DNA from: Halorussus ruber
GTDB taxonomy: Archaea > Halobacteriota > Halobacteria > Halobacteriales > Haladaptataceae
Length of the DNA: 64,000 nucleotides
Assembly: GCF_004765785.1 (NCBI RefSeq)
Contig: NZ_SBIT01000008.1
Location: 186,001-250,000 of the forward strand
Direction of reading: 5' to 3'
This document shows, in pieces, positions 8,645 to 16,782 of the stretch (positions are counted from its first letter, which is position 1; each line of letters opens with the position of its first letter). A model generated the notes under the pieces. It did not search any database, was not told the origin of the DNA, and saw nothing but the letters and a program-made list of their open reading frames with translations. Both the position numbers and the translations under genes were made by a program.

Positions 8645-9409
8645 TCACTCGAACTCGGGGTCTCGACCCTCCAAGAAGGCCGCGACGCCCTCTTTGTGTT
8701 CGGGGGTGTCGTAGGCCAGCGACTGGACGTGGTTCTCGTAATCGAGGCCGTCGCGCCACCCCTGACCCATGTTCTGATGGATGGCGCGCTTGGCGAGACC
8801 GATGGTCTTGGTCGGGCGCTTTCGCAGGGTGTCCAGCAGGTCCGAGACGGCCGAATCGAGTTCGTCCTCGGGGTGGACCTCGTTTATCAGTCCCATCTCG
8901 GCGGCTTCCGCCGCGCCGAAGAATTCCCCGGTGAACGCGAGGCGCTTGGCGGTCCGGAGGCCGACGAGACGGGGCAGGAGGACCGACCCGCCGGTGTCGG
9001 GAATCAGGCCGACCCGGACGAACGCGCAACTGAACGTCGCCGTCTCGGCGGCGTAGGCGAAGTCGCTGACCGCGGTGACCGCCAGCCCCGCGCCGACCGC
9101 GTCGCCGTTGACCTTGGCCACGATTGGCACGTCCGAGGCGAGGGCTTCCTCCACGAGTTTGCCGAAGGTCTCGGTGACGCGCTCGTAGGCCTGCTCGGTG
9201 TTCTCCTCGCGCTCGGCCATCGACTGGATGTCCCCGCCCGCGCTGAAGGCGTCGCCCTCGCCCGTCAGGACGATTGCGTCGTGTTCTTTGGGGTCGGCCT
9301 CGGCGAAGACCTCGGCCAGTTCCGCGGCGAGTTCCGGCGTGAACGCGTTCATGACCTCGGGGCGGTCGAACGTGACGGTGCGAACGCCGTCGTCGTCGGT
9401 GATTTCCAT
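8645..9409 (-). CDS. Enoyl-CoA hydratase/isomerase
   Basis: 254 residues with the crotonase fold: FDRPEVMNAFTPELAAEL at the N-terminus, the oxyanion-hole segment GEGDAFSAGGDIQSM near 55-65, and KVNGDAVGAGLAVTAVSDFA near 100-120. It catalyses hydration or isomerisation of 2-enoyl-CoA esters. In a paa region it could be the PaaF- or PaaG-type step, but sequence inspection cannot separate hydratase from isomerase. The second motif carries VGAGL, where many hydratases have a glutamate, so an isomerase or another crotonase activity is possible. It diverges from the thioesterase gene at 9521. Confidence 0.85.
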   Translation of the reverse strand: MEITDDDGVRTVTFDRPEVMNAFTPELAAELAEVFAEADPKEHDAIVLTGEGDAFSAGGDIQSMAEREENTEQAYERVTETFGKLVEEALASDVPIVAKVNGDAVGAGLAVTAVSDFAYAAETATFSCAFVRVGLIPDTGGSVLLPRLVGLRTAKRLAFTGEFFGAAEAAEMGLINEVHPEDELDSAVSDLLDTLRKRPTKTIGLAKRAIHQNMGQGWRDGLDYENHVQSLAYDTPEHKEGVAAFLEGRDPEFE

Positions 9410-9520
9410 ACGCCCACGGTTTCGGGCTATCGGGATAAGACTACCTGACTGGTCGAACTACCGGGCACGTCGCTCCCCGAAGAAGTATCCTTAAGCCGCT
9501 TCCCGCCACAAATCCCGGGC

Positions 9521-9904
9521 ATGGACGTAGAGAACTTCTTCGAGGAGATGCCGTTCGCCGACCTGCTCGGCGTGGAAGTGACCGAAGTCGAGGACGGCCA
9601 CGCCGAGGGCGAGTTGGAGATGCGCGAGGAGCTATCGTGGAACGCCGACCACATGATGGCCCACGGCGGGGTCACGTTCACCCTCGCGGACACGGTCGGC
9701 GGCGCGGCGCTGGTCTCGCTGGTAGACCAGCCGGTCCCGACCATCGACATGCGAATCGACTACCTCGAAGCCGGGACCGGCGACCTGCGCGCGGAGGCCG
9801 ACGTAGTCCGGTGCGGGAGCGACGTGGGCGTCGTGGACGTGGACGTGTTCGCGGAGGACGGCACGCAAGTCGCCGACGCTCGCGGCGTTTACAAGACGGG
9901 ATAG
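9521..9904 (+). CDS. PaaI-family hotdog thioesterase (second copy)
   Basis: 127 residues. The motif NADHMMAHGGVTFTLADTVGG carries the HGG turn of the PaaI family, and the acidic helix residue is present. It is the second hotdog thioesterase in 5 kb and only about a third of its residues match the copy at 5096, so the two probably hydrolyse different acyl-CoA substrates. It is divergently arranged with the enoyl-CoA hydratase gene, sharing a 111-base promoter region. Confidence 0.8.
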   Translation: MDVENFFEEMPFADLLGVEVTEVEDGHAEGELEMREELSWNADHMMAHGGVTFTLADTVGGAALVSLVDQPVPTIDMRIDYLEAGTGDLRAEADVVRCGSDVGVVDVDVFAEDGTQVADARGVYKTG

Positions 9905-9923
9905 TTCGCTTCGCGGAGCGCGT

Positions 9924-10112
9924 TTACCCTTCGAGCGCCCGCGAGACGACGTTTCCGACCAGCAGGAGTATCGCGGCACCGCCAGCGACGAAGCCGACGG
10001 TTCCCTGACCGAGCGCGACCACCGCCAGCAGGAGAGCGATGAGTTCGAGCGTCTGGTGGATGTAGGTGAGTCGGCGAGCAATCTCTGAATCGGTCGTGTC
10101 GAGGTCGGTCAC
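9924..10112 (-). CDS. Small membrane protein coupled to the lipoprotein gene
   Basis: 62 residues from a GTG start that overlaps the stop of the preceding gene (GTGA). A short polar N-terminus (TDSEIARRLTYIHQTLELI) is followed by two hydrophobic segments at about 20-36 and 39-55. Translational coupling with the lipoprotein gene suggests that the two products act together. The family is not recognised. Confidence 0.6.
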   Translation of the reverse strand: MTDLDTTDSEIARRLTYIHQTLELIALLLAVVALGQGTVGFVAGGAAILLLVGNVVSRALEG

Positions 10113-10654
10113 GATTCGGCCTCCGTCGTCTCGCTCGGCGGTCCCTCGTTCAAATCGCCGATTCGTCGGTCGCCCGCGGCCTGCGGTCGGTTGCCACCGC
10201 CGCCGAAACCGCCGAACTCGGTCCCGCACTCGGTGTGGGAGAACTCCAGCAGGGGGTCGCTGACCCGAATCGTGCCGGTCCAGTAGCCGTCGTCGTTGGG
10301 ATGGTCGCCCTCGGCACAGCTTCGGGGCTTCCACGTCCACGACTGCCACTGCTCGTAGGCCGGGTCGTCGTGGTGGAGTTTGGCCCAGATTTCGTAGGTG
10401 CCCCACGCGAAGCCGTCATCGAGGTGGACCGCGGTGCTGGTCGGAACCCGGAACCGGCCGCCGCGGACCCGCCCGCCGTCGTGGGTCACCGCGAGCGAGA
10501 CGACGCGCTCGGTGCCGGAGTGAGGAGCGAGGGCCAGAAAGTCGCGCTTCGTGTCGTCTCTCCCGCGGTCGTTGCCGCCGAGACAGCCAGCGGAGCCGAC
10601 GACCGCGAGGCCCGCGGCCGAGCGGAGGACGCTTCGTCGTGTCGGAGCGGTCAT
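10109..10654 (-). CDS. Tat lipoprotein, hypothetical
   Basis: 181 residues. The signal TRRSVLRSAAGLAVVG with lipobox SAGC (about residues 21-24) predicts a lipid-anchored exported protein. The mature part contains an immunoglobulin-like beta pattern (VVSLAVTHDGGRV...DDGFAWGTYEIWAKLHH), two cysteines (SCAEG and TECGTEF) that could form a disulfide, and a glycine-rich stretch. It forms a two-gene unit with the small membrane protein downstream. No function can be named. Confidence 0.7.
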   Translation of the reverse strand: MTAPTRRSVLRSAAGLAVVGSAGCLGGNDRGRDDTKRDFLALAPHSGTERVVSLAVTHDGGRVRGGRFRVPTSTAVHLDDGFAWGTYEIWAKLHHDDPAYEQWQSWTWKPRSCAEGDHPNDDGYWTGTIRVSDPLLEFSHTECGTEFGGFGGGGNRPQAAGDRRIGDLNEGPPSETTEAES

Positions 10655-10880
10655 ATTTTAGCGGATTTCGAGCCACGGGTATCTGTTTTTGGGTTCGGTG
10701 AGTTCGTTCTCCGGGAGGCACTCGACAATCCGAGCCTTACTTAGGAATGTTTAGAAATCATTTCTATTTTCTTAGAATAGGTATTTATTTCTTTCGTGAC
10801 TCGTTGTTTCCGGAACCTACTTTCGGTCGCCCCGACACGACTCGCGCACGGACGACGCCCTCCAGAAACGCCTCGACGCG

Positions 10881-11066
10881 GTGGTCGGACTGCTCGCGGT
10901 CATCGCGGTTCTCCTCGTCGTCATCGTCGTCCGCCTCGGCGGCGGCGAACTGTTGCCGAAGGTACTGATAGTCGGACTGCTCCTCGGATTGGTGGTGCAG
11001 GCCATACGCTGGACCGACCCCGACCGAGTGGCCGACGACCAGTCGAGCGACCGCGGACCGAACTGA
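10881..11066 (+). CDS. Small membrane protein, start uncertain
   Basis: 61 residues from a GTG. There are two hydrophobic segments (GLLAVIAVLLVVIVV and LIVGLLLGLVVQAI) and an acidic/basic tail (TDPDRVADDQSSDRGPN). Codon use typical of the genome continues upstream in frame for about 17 codons (DSRTDDALQKRLDA), but no ATG, GTG or TTG is available before the stop at 10797. The true start may be non-standard or the 5' end may be damaged. It is convergent with the HTH regulator at 11101. Confidence 0.5.
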   Translation: MVGLLAVIAVLLVVIVVRLGGGELLPKVLIVGLLLGLVVQAIRWTDPDRVADDQSSDRGPN

Positions 11067-11100
11067 TAGCGCTTTTCCCGAACAGAACCGACCGCTGTTC

Positions 11101-11742
11101 TCACCCGAACACCTGCGCGAACAGCGTGGCCTGCCCACGGTGCAAGCGTTCCAGAAACGCCGACTTGCTGATTCCCAGCTCGTCCGCGACCTCCGAGGCG
11201 GTCGCGCCTCGCGGGACCGCGAAGTACCCCATCTCCAGCGCGGTCCGGAGCGCGACCTCCTGGGCGGGGGTCACGTCCCACCGCTGGGCGACCGCCTCGT
11301 CGTCCTCGCTCCCGAGCGGGAACACCCGCTCCAGCGACACGCCGACGGTCTCGGCCGCGGCGGCGAGGACGCCCTGTAACACGTCGTGGCCGACCACCGC
11401 TCCGGTGTAGCGCTCGACGCCCTTCCGGTACTGGAGCGTCTCGGCCATGAACCCCGCGTCGGTCAGTTCGTGGACCACGCAGGGGTGTTTCGACAGGCAC
11501 CGGAAGTTGGTCCTGTTGTCGGTCCGCGAGACGTGGAGGTAGCGAATCCGGTCGTCGGAATCGAGGAGCCTCGCAATTTCACCGGCCTCCTCGCCCGCGG
11601 AGAACCGCAGGAGCGCGTTGTCGTCCGAGCGGAGTTGCGGGGGTCGGGCGTCGATGGTCGCGCCGGTCTCGCGGGAGACCTCGGCGAGCGGGCAGTCGTC
11701 GCCCGTGACGCTGAACTCCACGACGAGGCATTCGTCTATCAT
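11101..11742 (-). CDS. Bat-type HTH transcriptional regulator
   Basis: 213 residues ending in the HTH_10 domain typical of bacterio-opsin-activator-like regulators: LTALRTALEMGYF-like spacing is seen as VALRTALEMGYFAVPRGATA, followed by the recognition region ELGISKSAFLERLHRGQATL. The N-terminal 150 residues form a sensory region with several cysteines (CPLAEV, CLSKHPCVV) that could bind a ligand or metal. It is divergent from the paaABCD operon 450 bases away and so is the best candidate for its regulator. Confidence 0.82.
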   Translation of the reverse strand: MIDECLVVEFSVTGDDCPLAEVSRETGATIDARPPQLRSDDNALLRFSAGEEAGEIARLLDSDDRIRYLHVSRTDNRTNFRCLSKHPCVVHELTDAGFMAETLQYRKGVERYTGAVVGHDVLQGVLAAAAETVGVSLERVFPLGSEDDEAVAQRWDVTPAQEVALRTALEMGYFAVPRGATASEVADELGISKSAFLERLHRGQATLFAQVFG

Positions 11743-11807
11743 GAGTTCGTTTCGTCCTCTGAGTCAGTCGTTGAGTCCGAACTGCTGGGATTTCCGCGAA
11801 GAAGGGT

Positions 11808-11934
11808 TAGAAAGCCCCCGCCGAGTCGCGGTCGCTCCGCCGGATATTCCGCGCGCAGAACTGCGCGCGGAATAGGGCCGCCGGAGACGACTGAAGCGAA
11901 CGCGACTCGGCGGCCCCTTTCATTCCACCCAGAC
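11808..11934 (+). repeat. Structured intergenic repeat, copy 3 (forward)
   Basis: Left arm TTAGAAAGCCCCCGCCGAG and right arm CTCGGCGGCCCCTTTCATTC form the outer stem (CCGAGTCGCG pairs with CGCGACTCGG). The inner hairpin is a perfect 13-bp stem ATTCCGCGCGCAG / CTGCGCGCGGAAT with only AA as loop, above the AT/AGGG internal loop. Copies 1, 3 and 4 share the GAAAG/CTTTC closing stem. It lies in the 450-base divergent space between the HTH regulator and paaA; 11935-12090 holds a degenerate tail rich in CAGTCGG repeats. Confidence 0.78.
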
Positions 11935-12132
11935 ATGACGGGTGTTGCACCGGGCTTTCGCGGTGGTTTGGTGAGTTCTCGCAGAACTGTTCGACAGTCG
12001 GCGGGGCTTTCAGTCGGACTGTCGGCGCGGCGTTTCGGCGAACAGTCGGGGTCGCTCGTCGGGGGACGGTCGGCCGGGCCTCGGCGAGCGGATTTCGGCC
12101 TGTCGGGCATGCTAGAGAGTTGGTCTTGATGG

Positions 12133-12140
12133 TATTTAAA
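12133..12140 (+). promoter_or_regulatory. TATA box of the paa operon
   Basis: TATTTAAA, 54 bases before the paaA ATG, in an otherwise GC-rich region; transcription would begin near 12160-12165. GGGAG just before the ATG is a weak candidate ribosome site. Confidence 0.5.
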
Positions 12141-12193
12141 CCCCGTCTATGAACGGGTTAATGGGTTTGGTGGTCGGGGTCTAGAATGGGAGT

Positions 12194-13135
12194 ATGGACA
12201 TCGAAGAGGTCAAACAGCGCGCCGGACCGCGCGAGTTCAGTCCGAAGGACGACCTTCCGGAGAAGTACCGGAAGGCCGCCACCCGGATGATACAGTTCCA
12301 CGCCAACAGCGAAATCATGGGGGCGTACCTCGAACGTCCCTTCATCCGAGAGGCCCCCAGCCTCGACCGAAAGCTGGCGTTCTCCGCGAAGGTGCAGGAC
12401 GAAATCGGCCACGGGCAACTGCTGTACCGGGCCGCCGAGTCGCTCGGCATCAAGGACCGCGAGCAGATGCTCGACGAGCTCGCCAACGGCGAAGGCAAGT
12501 TCCTCAACTGCTTCCACTACCCGATGGACTCGTGGGTCGAGACGCCGATGATCGCATTCTTCGTGGACGGCGCGGCGATGCGCCGACAGGCCACGCTCAA
12601 GCAGTCCAGTTGGGAACCCTACGCCCACGCGATGGACAAGGTCTGTTTCGAGGAGGGCTTCCACGTCAAGCACGGCGAGGCCATCCTCTACGAACTCATG
12701 ACCGGCTCGAAGAGCGAACAGGAGCGCACCCAAGCGGCCTTCGAGAAGTGGTGGCCCCGAATCATCCAGTTCTTCGGGCCGACCGACGACAAGTCCACCC
12801 ACCACGACTTCTCGGCGGACGTGGGTCTGAAGACGATGACCAACGACGAACTCCGCAACGCCTTCCTCAACGCCTACATCCCGAAGGCCGAGAAGTACGG
12901 CCTCGAAATCCCCGACACGCCGCGCATCCGCGAGAACGACGACGGCACCTACGAGGTCGAGGAGGACGACCTCGACTGGGACGAGTTCTTCACCATCGCC
13001 AAGAACGACGCGCCAGGGAGCCACGAGCAAATCGGCAAGCGCAACCGCACTCAGGAGGCGGTCGAGTGGGTTCGCAACAGCATGGACGGCTGGGAATCGA
13101 AGAGCGCGGGCAAGACCCCACAGGCGGCTGACTAA
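12194..13135 (+). CDS. paaA: 1,2-phenylacetyl-CoA epoxidase, catalytic subunit PaaA
   Basis: Diiron oxygenase subunit that converts phenylacetyl-CoA to the ring-1,2-epoxide with O2. It has 313 residues, close to the bacterial length. Iron ligands are visible as E40, the ExxH pair in DEIGHGQ (70-73), and EEGFH (154-157) with HGEAIL following. Tight spacing of 2 bases to paaB and then paaC shows an operon. Electrons would normally come from PaaE, which is missing from this cluster. Confidence 0.95.
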   Translation: MDIEEVKQRAGPREFSPKDDLPEKYRKAATRMIQFHANSEIMGAYLERPFIREAPSLDRKLAFSAKVQDEIGHGQLLYRAAESLGIKDREQMLDELANGEGKFLNCFHYPMDSWVETPMIAFFVDGAAMRRQATLKQSSWEPYAHAMDKVCFEEGFHVKHGEAILYELMTGSKSEQERTQAAFEKWWPRIIQFFGPTDDKSTHHDFSADVGLKTMTNDELRNAFLNAYIPKAEKYGLEIPDTPRIRENDDGTYEVEEDDLDWDEFFTIAKNDAPGSHEQIGKRNRTQEAVEWVRNSMDGWESKSAGKTPQAAD

Positions 13136-13137
13136 CC

Positions 13138-13458
13138 ATGATTTGGGAAGTATTCCGGCAGGAGCAGGCGGGAGACTACCACACCCACTGCGGCAACGTT
13201 CACGCACCGGACCGCGAGATGGCGCTGCTGTTCGCCGAGATTCAGCACGGGCGGCGCAAGCCGACCAACAGCCTCTGGGTCGCGCCCCAGGAGGAAATCG
13301 GCGAAGTAGACACCGAGGACGCCGAGTTCGGCGGCACGACCGACAAGTCCTACCGGTGGGCACAGACCTACAGCTTCGAGGCCGCGGCCGAGGAGGTCGC
13401 CGAGTCCGAGAACGAGCAGGTGCAGGCAGAGGCCGAGCGCCAGCGAGGTGACGACTGA
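13138..13458 (+). CDS. paaB: 1,2-phenylacetyl-CoA epoxidase, subunit PaaB
   Basis: 106-residue small subunit of the PaaABCE complex; PaaB bridges catalytic pairs. The family core is visible as IWEVFRQEQAGDYHTHCGNV then HAPDREMALLFAEIQHGRR and NSLWVAP. It lies 2 bases after paaA and overlaps the paaC start by one base (TGATG). The C-terminus is acidic and haloarchaea-like. Confidence 0.93.
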   Translation: MIWEVFRQEQAGDYHTHCGNVHAPDREMALLFAEIQHGRRKPTNSLWVAPQEEIGEVDTEDAEFGGTTDKSYRWAQTYSFEAAAEEVAESENEQVQAEAERQRGDD

Positions 13459-14330
13459 TGGCGAGCGCAGAGCAACTCGCCGGACCCGACGAACTCTCCG
13501 AGGAGGAGCAGGAGGCCGTCGAGACCCTGCTGTTCCGCCTCGCCGACGACGAGTTCGTCGTCGCCGAGCGCTACACCGAGTGGCAGGTCCGCGCGCCGAC
13601 CCTCGAATCCGACCTCGCGCTGGCGAATATCGCGCAGGACGAACTCGGTCACGCACGCCTCTGGTACGACCTGCTTCAGGACTTCGGGCCGGACGAACCG
13701 GACCTCATCTGGGAGCGCCCCGCGGGCGAGTGGCGTCACAGCACGCTCACCGAACTCCCCTTCGACGAGGGCGACTGGGCCGACCCCATCCTGCGGTCGT
13801 ACCTCTACGACGTCGCCGAGGAGATTCGCTTGGAGGCGCTCGTGGATTCGTCGTACGCCCGGATTCGGGACCGCGTCGGCAAGATTCAGGGCGAGGAGGA
13901 CTACCACCGCGAACACGCCGAGAACTGGCTCGAACGACTCACCGACGACGACGAGGGCACGCGGCGCGTCCAGCAGGCGCTCGACAAGCTCCTGCCCTAC
14001 GCGCTGACCATCTTCGCCCCCGCCGACGAGGAAATCGAGGCGCGAATCGACGAGTTGGGTCTCCGGACGATGTCGCTGGCCGACATGCGCGAGGAGTGGC
14101 TCGACACCGTCGTCCCGTACCTCGAAGGACTCGGCCTCTCGGTGGACGAGGCCGAACTGCCCGAGCAGTACGACACTCACCACGAGGGTCTCGAACTGCC
14201 CGACGAACTCGGCCGCGACCAGAGCCACACCGACGACTGGGACGACCTCTACGACGAGTTCACCAACACGTACCGCGACCTCGACCGGTCCGAGGCGACC
14301 CGCATCATGAAAGACCCCGACGAGGAGTAA
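13458..14330 (+). CDS. paaC: 1,2-phenylacetyl-CoA epoxidase, structural subunit PaaC
   Basis: 290 residues, paralogous to PaaA and needed for complex stability and substrate binding. The ferritin-like fold is recognised by LALANIAQDELGHARLWYDL and EEDYHREHAENWLERL. The stop of paaB and the start of paaC overlap (TGATG). Longer than bacterial PaaC by about 40 residues, mostly through acidic insertions. Confidence 0.92.
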   Translation: MASAEQLAGPDELSEEEQEAVETLLFRLADDEFVVAERYTEWQVRAPTLESDLALANIAQDELGHARLWYDLLQDFGPDEPDLIWERPAGEWRHSTLTELPFDEGDWADPILRSYLYDVAEEIRLEALVDSSYARIRDRVGKIQGEEDYHREHAENWLERLTDDDEGTRRVQQALDKLLPYALTIFAPADEEIEARIDELGLRTMSLADMREEWLDTVVPYLEGLGLSVDEAELPEQYDTHHEGLELPDELGRDQSHTDDWDDLYDEFTNTYRDLDRSEATRIMKDPDEE

Positions 14331-14340
14331 CTGAACCCTA

Positions 14341-14868
14341 ATGTCAAGTGAACTGCCCTACGACCCCGAGATTCCGGACCTCCGCGAGAAAGACCCCGAG
14401 GACCTGTCCCCCGAGGAGATTCCGGGGACCGGCCCAATCCCCGGTCTGGACGACGACTGCGACGACCCGGCGCTCTGCGCGTACACCGAGTACGTCGAGG
14501 GCGAGGAAGTCGAGGACATGCCCGCGACCGGCGAGGGTGCGGAGGGCATCGAGGCCGACGTGTGGGACGCCCTCTACGGCGTCGAGGACCCCGAGATGCC
14601 CGTCTCCATCGTGGACCTCGGTCTCATCTACGGCGTCGAAGTGACCGAGAGAGTGGACGAGGGCCACCACGCCGAGGTGCTGATGACGCTGACCTACTCG
14701 GGGTGTCCCGCCCGCGACATGCTGACCGACGAGGTCGAGCGCGAAGTCGCGGGCGTCGAGGGCATCGAGTCGGTGGACCTGCGACTCGTCTGGAGTCCCG
14801 AGTGGTCCATCGAGATGGTGACCGAGCAGGGCAGAGAAGACCTGAACGACTTCGGACTGAGTGTCTGA
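14341..14868 (+). CDS. paaD: PaaD-type iron-sulfur assembly protein, MIP18 domain only
   Basis: 175 residues. After a proline- and acid-rich N-terminus of about 75 residues comes a DUF59/MIP18 domain: VEDPEMPVSIVDLGLIYGVE and TYSGCPARDML with its conserved cysteine. PaaD matures the iron-sulfur and diiron centres of the epoxidase. Bacterial PaaD also carries a C-terminal zinc ribbon; here that ribbon is missing and is encoded by the next gene 2 bases downstream. Confidence 0.9.
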   Translation: MSSELPYDPEIPDLREKDPEDLSPEEIPGTGPIPGLDDDCDDPALCAYTEYVEGEEVEDMPATGEGAEGIEADVWDALYGVEDPEMPVSIVDLGLIYGVEVTERVDEGHHAEVLMTLTYSGCPARDMLTDEVEREVAGVEGIESVDLRLVWSPEWSIEMVTEQGREDLNDFGLSV

Positions 14869-14870
14869 CC

Positions 14871-15041
14871 ATGAACCGACGACCAGACCCCAGCGTCGAG
14901 ACCTCGGGCGACGACAGCGGGGCCGAGTGCCCCTACTGCGGTTCGACCGAGACCGAGCGCGAGCATCCGAAGGGGCCGTCGCTCTGCCGGTCGATGCACT
15001 ACTGCAACGACTGCGAGCAACCCTTCGAGAAGTTCGAGTAG
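14871..15041 (+). CDS. Stand-alone PaaD zinc ribbon protein
   Basis: 56 residues with CPYCG at 20-24 and CNDCE at 45-49, followed by QPFEKFE. This matches the C-terminal zinc ribbon of bacterial PaaD (CPYC ... C..C..PF..F). The ATG follows the PaaD stop by 2 bases, so the two halves are expressed together. It is probably the split-off second domain of PaaD. Confidence 0.85.
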   Translation: MNRRPDPSVETSGDDSGAECPYCGSTETEREHPKGPSLCRSMHYCNDCEQPFEKFE

Positions 15042-15236
15042 TCGTCGCGCGGTCGTTCGCTGAGACCGCGGCACGGTCCGACCGACTCTCGATTTCGAGT
15101 CGAGCGGTGCGAAGAGCGGACAAATAACAACGTTTTTTAGATAACGAATTTCCTATTCTTCAGAACGAGATAAGATTCCATTATCGGCGAAATGGCCGGG
15201 ATAACAGCGCCGCGGAATCCACTAGATTTCGGTAAT

Positions 15237-15289
15237 TCTACAGGCGGAGCAGGCCGAGTGCCTCGGGGCTTGACCCCGAGGCGGTTCAC
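15237..15289 (+). mobile_element. Solo IS200/IS605-like right end, copy 1
   Basis: A 53-base sequence running TCTACAGGCG ... GGTTCAC with a perfect 8-bp stem GCCTCGGG/CCCGAGGC and small loop. It matches the copy at 16912 at 51 of 53 positions. From memory of haloarchaeal IS1341-type elements this resembles the 3' end of tnpB with its subterminal palindrome; no transposase gene remains. The surrounding 15042-15528 holds no convincing gene. Confidence 0.55.
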
Positions 15290-15528
15290 CAGTCTAGTAG
15301 CGTCAAACGGGTGACCTTCGAAAGGAGGGAATGGAACTCGATGGCATCGGTACCGCGTTGGATGGCAGGAACGCGGGTCACGGATGACAGGCGGGTGGGC
15401 GGCACGGTCATGGGCCATGTCGCGGCGCAACCGGACGCAACCGCAGTTAACTCATTTAGTAGTACCTAGTTAGTTGTTATGGCCGTAATCCGAGAGATTA
15501 AGCCCGTCTGAGCGGGGCCACCACCCTC

Positions 15529-15742
15529 TTGTCCGACTCTCCGCTAGTCGCGTCCGTGTCCGGCAACCGACCCTCGGAAGACCAACTCCGGCGCGGCATG
15601 ACCGTCGAAATCGACCAGTCGAACGCCGACAACGACGAACTGATCCGCGGCGACATCAGGCAGGTCCTCGACGAGGACGAAACGCCCCAAGGCGTGAAAG
15701 TCGGGCGCGACCGGCTACGTCGAGCGCGTCGTCGCCGACTGA
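15529..15742 (+). pseudogene. Frameshifted YwbE/DUF2196-like gene
   Basis: The first part, from a TTG, reads LRRGMTVEIDQSNADNDELI and IRQVLDEDETPQGVKV, the start of a YwbE-like beta domain. The expected ending GATGYVERVVAD-stop is present but in the +1 frame (15703-15742), and about four residues between VKV and GATGY are lost. This looks like a deletion of about 11 bases. The 3' end overlaps the end of ogt by 28 bases on the opposite strand, which may be how the damage occurred. Confidence 0.6.
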
Positions 15743-16143
15743 CCGCGACTCGACGTCGCTACCGCACCTTCGAGTTCCAGCAACTCCCTTTTGAGCGCCG
15801 TTCCGTCGCCCGCCGAGTAGCCGCCCAGCGAGTCCGCGCCGACGACGCGGTGGCAGGGCACGACCAGCGGGACCGGATTCTCGCCGCAGGCCCGCCCGAC
15901 CGCGACCGGCGCGGTGTCGAGCGCGGCCGCAATCTCGCCGTAGGTCCGCGTCTCGCCGTAGGGAATCTTCTGCATCTCGGCCATGACCTCGCCAGCGAAC
16001 CCCTCGACGGGGTCCACCGGCAAGTCGAACGCTCGGCGCTCGCCCGCGACGTACTCGGCGACCTGCTCACGGATTTCCGCCTCCGAGGCCGCGACGTGGC
16101 TGGCGTCGAGTTCGACTGTCCGCCCGAAGACTTCGACGTTCAT
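15715..16143 (-). CDS. ogt: Methylated-DNA-protein cysteine methyltransferase
   Basis: 142 residues. The active-site motif VPCHRVV (C97 accepts the alkyl group from O6-alkylguanine) and the DNA-binding wing KIPYGETRTYGEIA are intact. It is a suicide repair protein. The N-terminal half is short, like other archaeal Ogt. The C-terminus (VATSSRGQSATTRST) lies over the broken gene at 15529 on the other strand and may have been extended by that rearrangement. Confidence 0.9.
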   Translation of the reverse strand: MNVEVFGRTVELDASHVAASEAEIREQVAEYVAGERRAFDLPVDPVEGFAGEVMAEMQKIPYGETRTYGEIAAALDTAPVAVGRACGENPVPLVVPCHRVVGADSLGGYSAGDGTALKRELLELEGAVATSSRGQSATTRST

Positions 16144-16249
16144 CGCGCGGAGAGAGGTAAGGCAGGTGCTTCTACGTTCGGGTTAGGGTATCTAGATTAG
16201 CACTCCTCCAACTGGTTTCGCCGAGTGGGGCAATCCACGTTCCTCGGCG

Positions 16250-16375
16250 GACTGAAAGGGCGAGCGGGGTTCGCGTACAATCAGTCGCCTGCGCGGCCCC
16301 TATCCGACGCGCGCAGTTCTGCGCACGTCGGATATGTCTCGCTAGCGACCGTGAACCGCGCGAGGGCTTTCGAAG
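16250..16375 (-). repeat. Structured intergenic repeat, copy 4 (reverse, degenerate)
   Basis: On the minus strand it reads CTTCGAAAGCCCTCGCGCGG at the left, GACATATCCGACGTG ... GCGTCGGATAGGGGCC in the middle and GCCCTTTCAGTCCGCC at the right. The middle hairpin stem and the AT/AGGG internal loop are kept, while the outer stem has several mismatches. It belongs with copies 1 and 3 by its GAAAG/CTTTC ends and sits between ogt and hsp20. Confidence 0.7.
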
Positions 16376-16428
16376 CCTCTATCGCTGTTTTCGTGGTCCA
16401 ACTAAGCACTCTCTAAACATGCACCGGC

Positions 16429-16782
16429 CTACTTCACCTCGACCGACCGGTGGCGCTCGTACTTCGGCAGGGTAACGCGAAGTTGCCCGTTCAGGTACTC
16501 GGCGTCGATGCGCTTCTCGTTCACTCGCTCGGGCAGTCGAATCGTCCGGCTGATGGGACCGTGTTCGCGCGCTCTTCGGACGAAACTCCCCGGTTCCCCC
16601 TCGACTCCGTCGGGGTCCACGACGATTTGAACGCGACTCTTGCGCACTCGCAGGTCGATGTCCTGCTTGCGGACGCCGGGCAGGTCGGCGGTCACGACGT
16701 ACTCGTCGTGTCGGTCGGCAACGTCCACCGGGATGGTGGGCTTCGGTCGAGTGTCGCTTGGCCGTCGTTTTTTGGGTGCCAT
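16429..16782 (-). CDS. Hsp20/alpha-crystallin small heat-shock protein
   Basis: 117 residues. After a short basic N-terminus (APKKRRPSDTRPKPT), the alpha-crystallin domain runs from DRHDEYVVTADLPGVRKQD to the edge strand LNGQLRVTLPKYE. The IxI-like C-terminal tail common in large sHsps is absent (ends RHRSVEVK), so oligomerisation may differ. sHsps hold unfolding proteins in a refoldable state. Confidence 0.88.
   Translation of the reverse strand: MAPKKRRPSDTRPKPTIPVDVADRHDEYVVTADLPGVRKQDIDLRVRKSRVQIVVDPDGVEGEPGSFVRRAREHGPISRTIRLPERVNEKRIDAEYLNGQLRVTLPKYERHRSVEVK

Noticed and set aside
15137-15430. Open frame on the minus strand across the solo IS end
   Set aside because: It runs through the palindrome and has no coding bias or start signal; likely chance.
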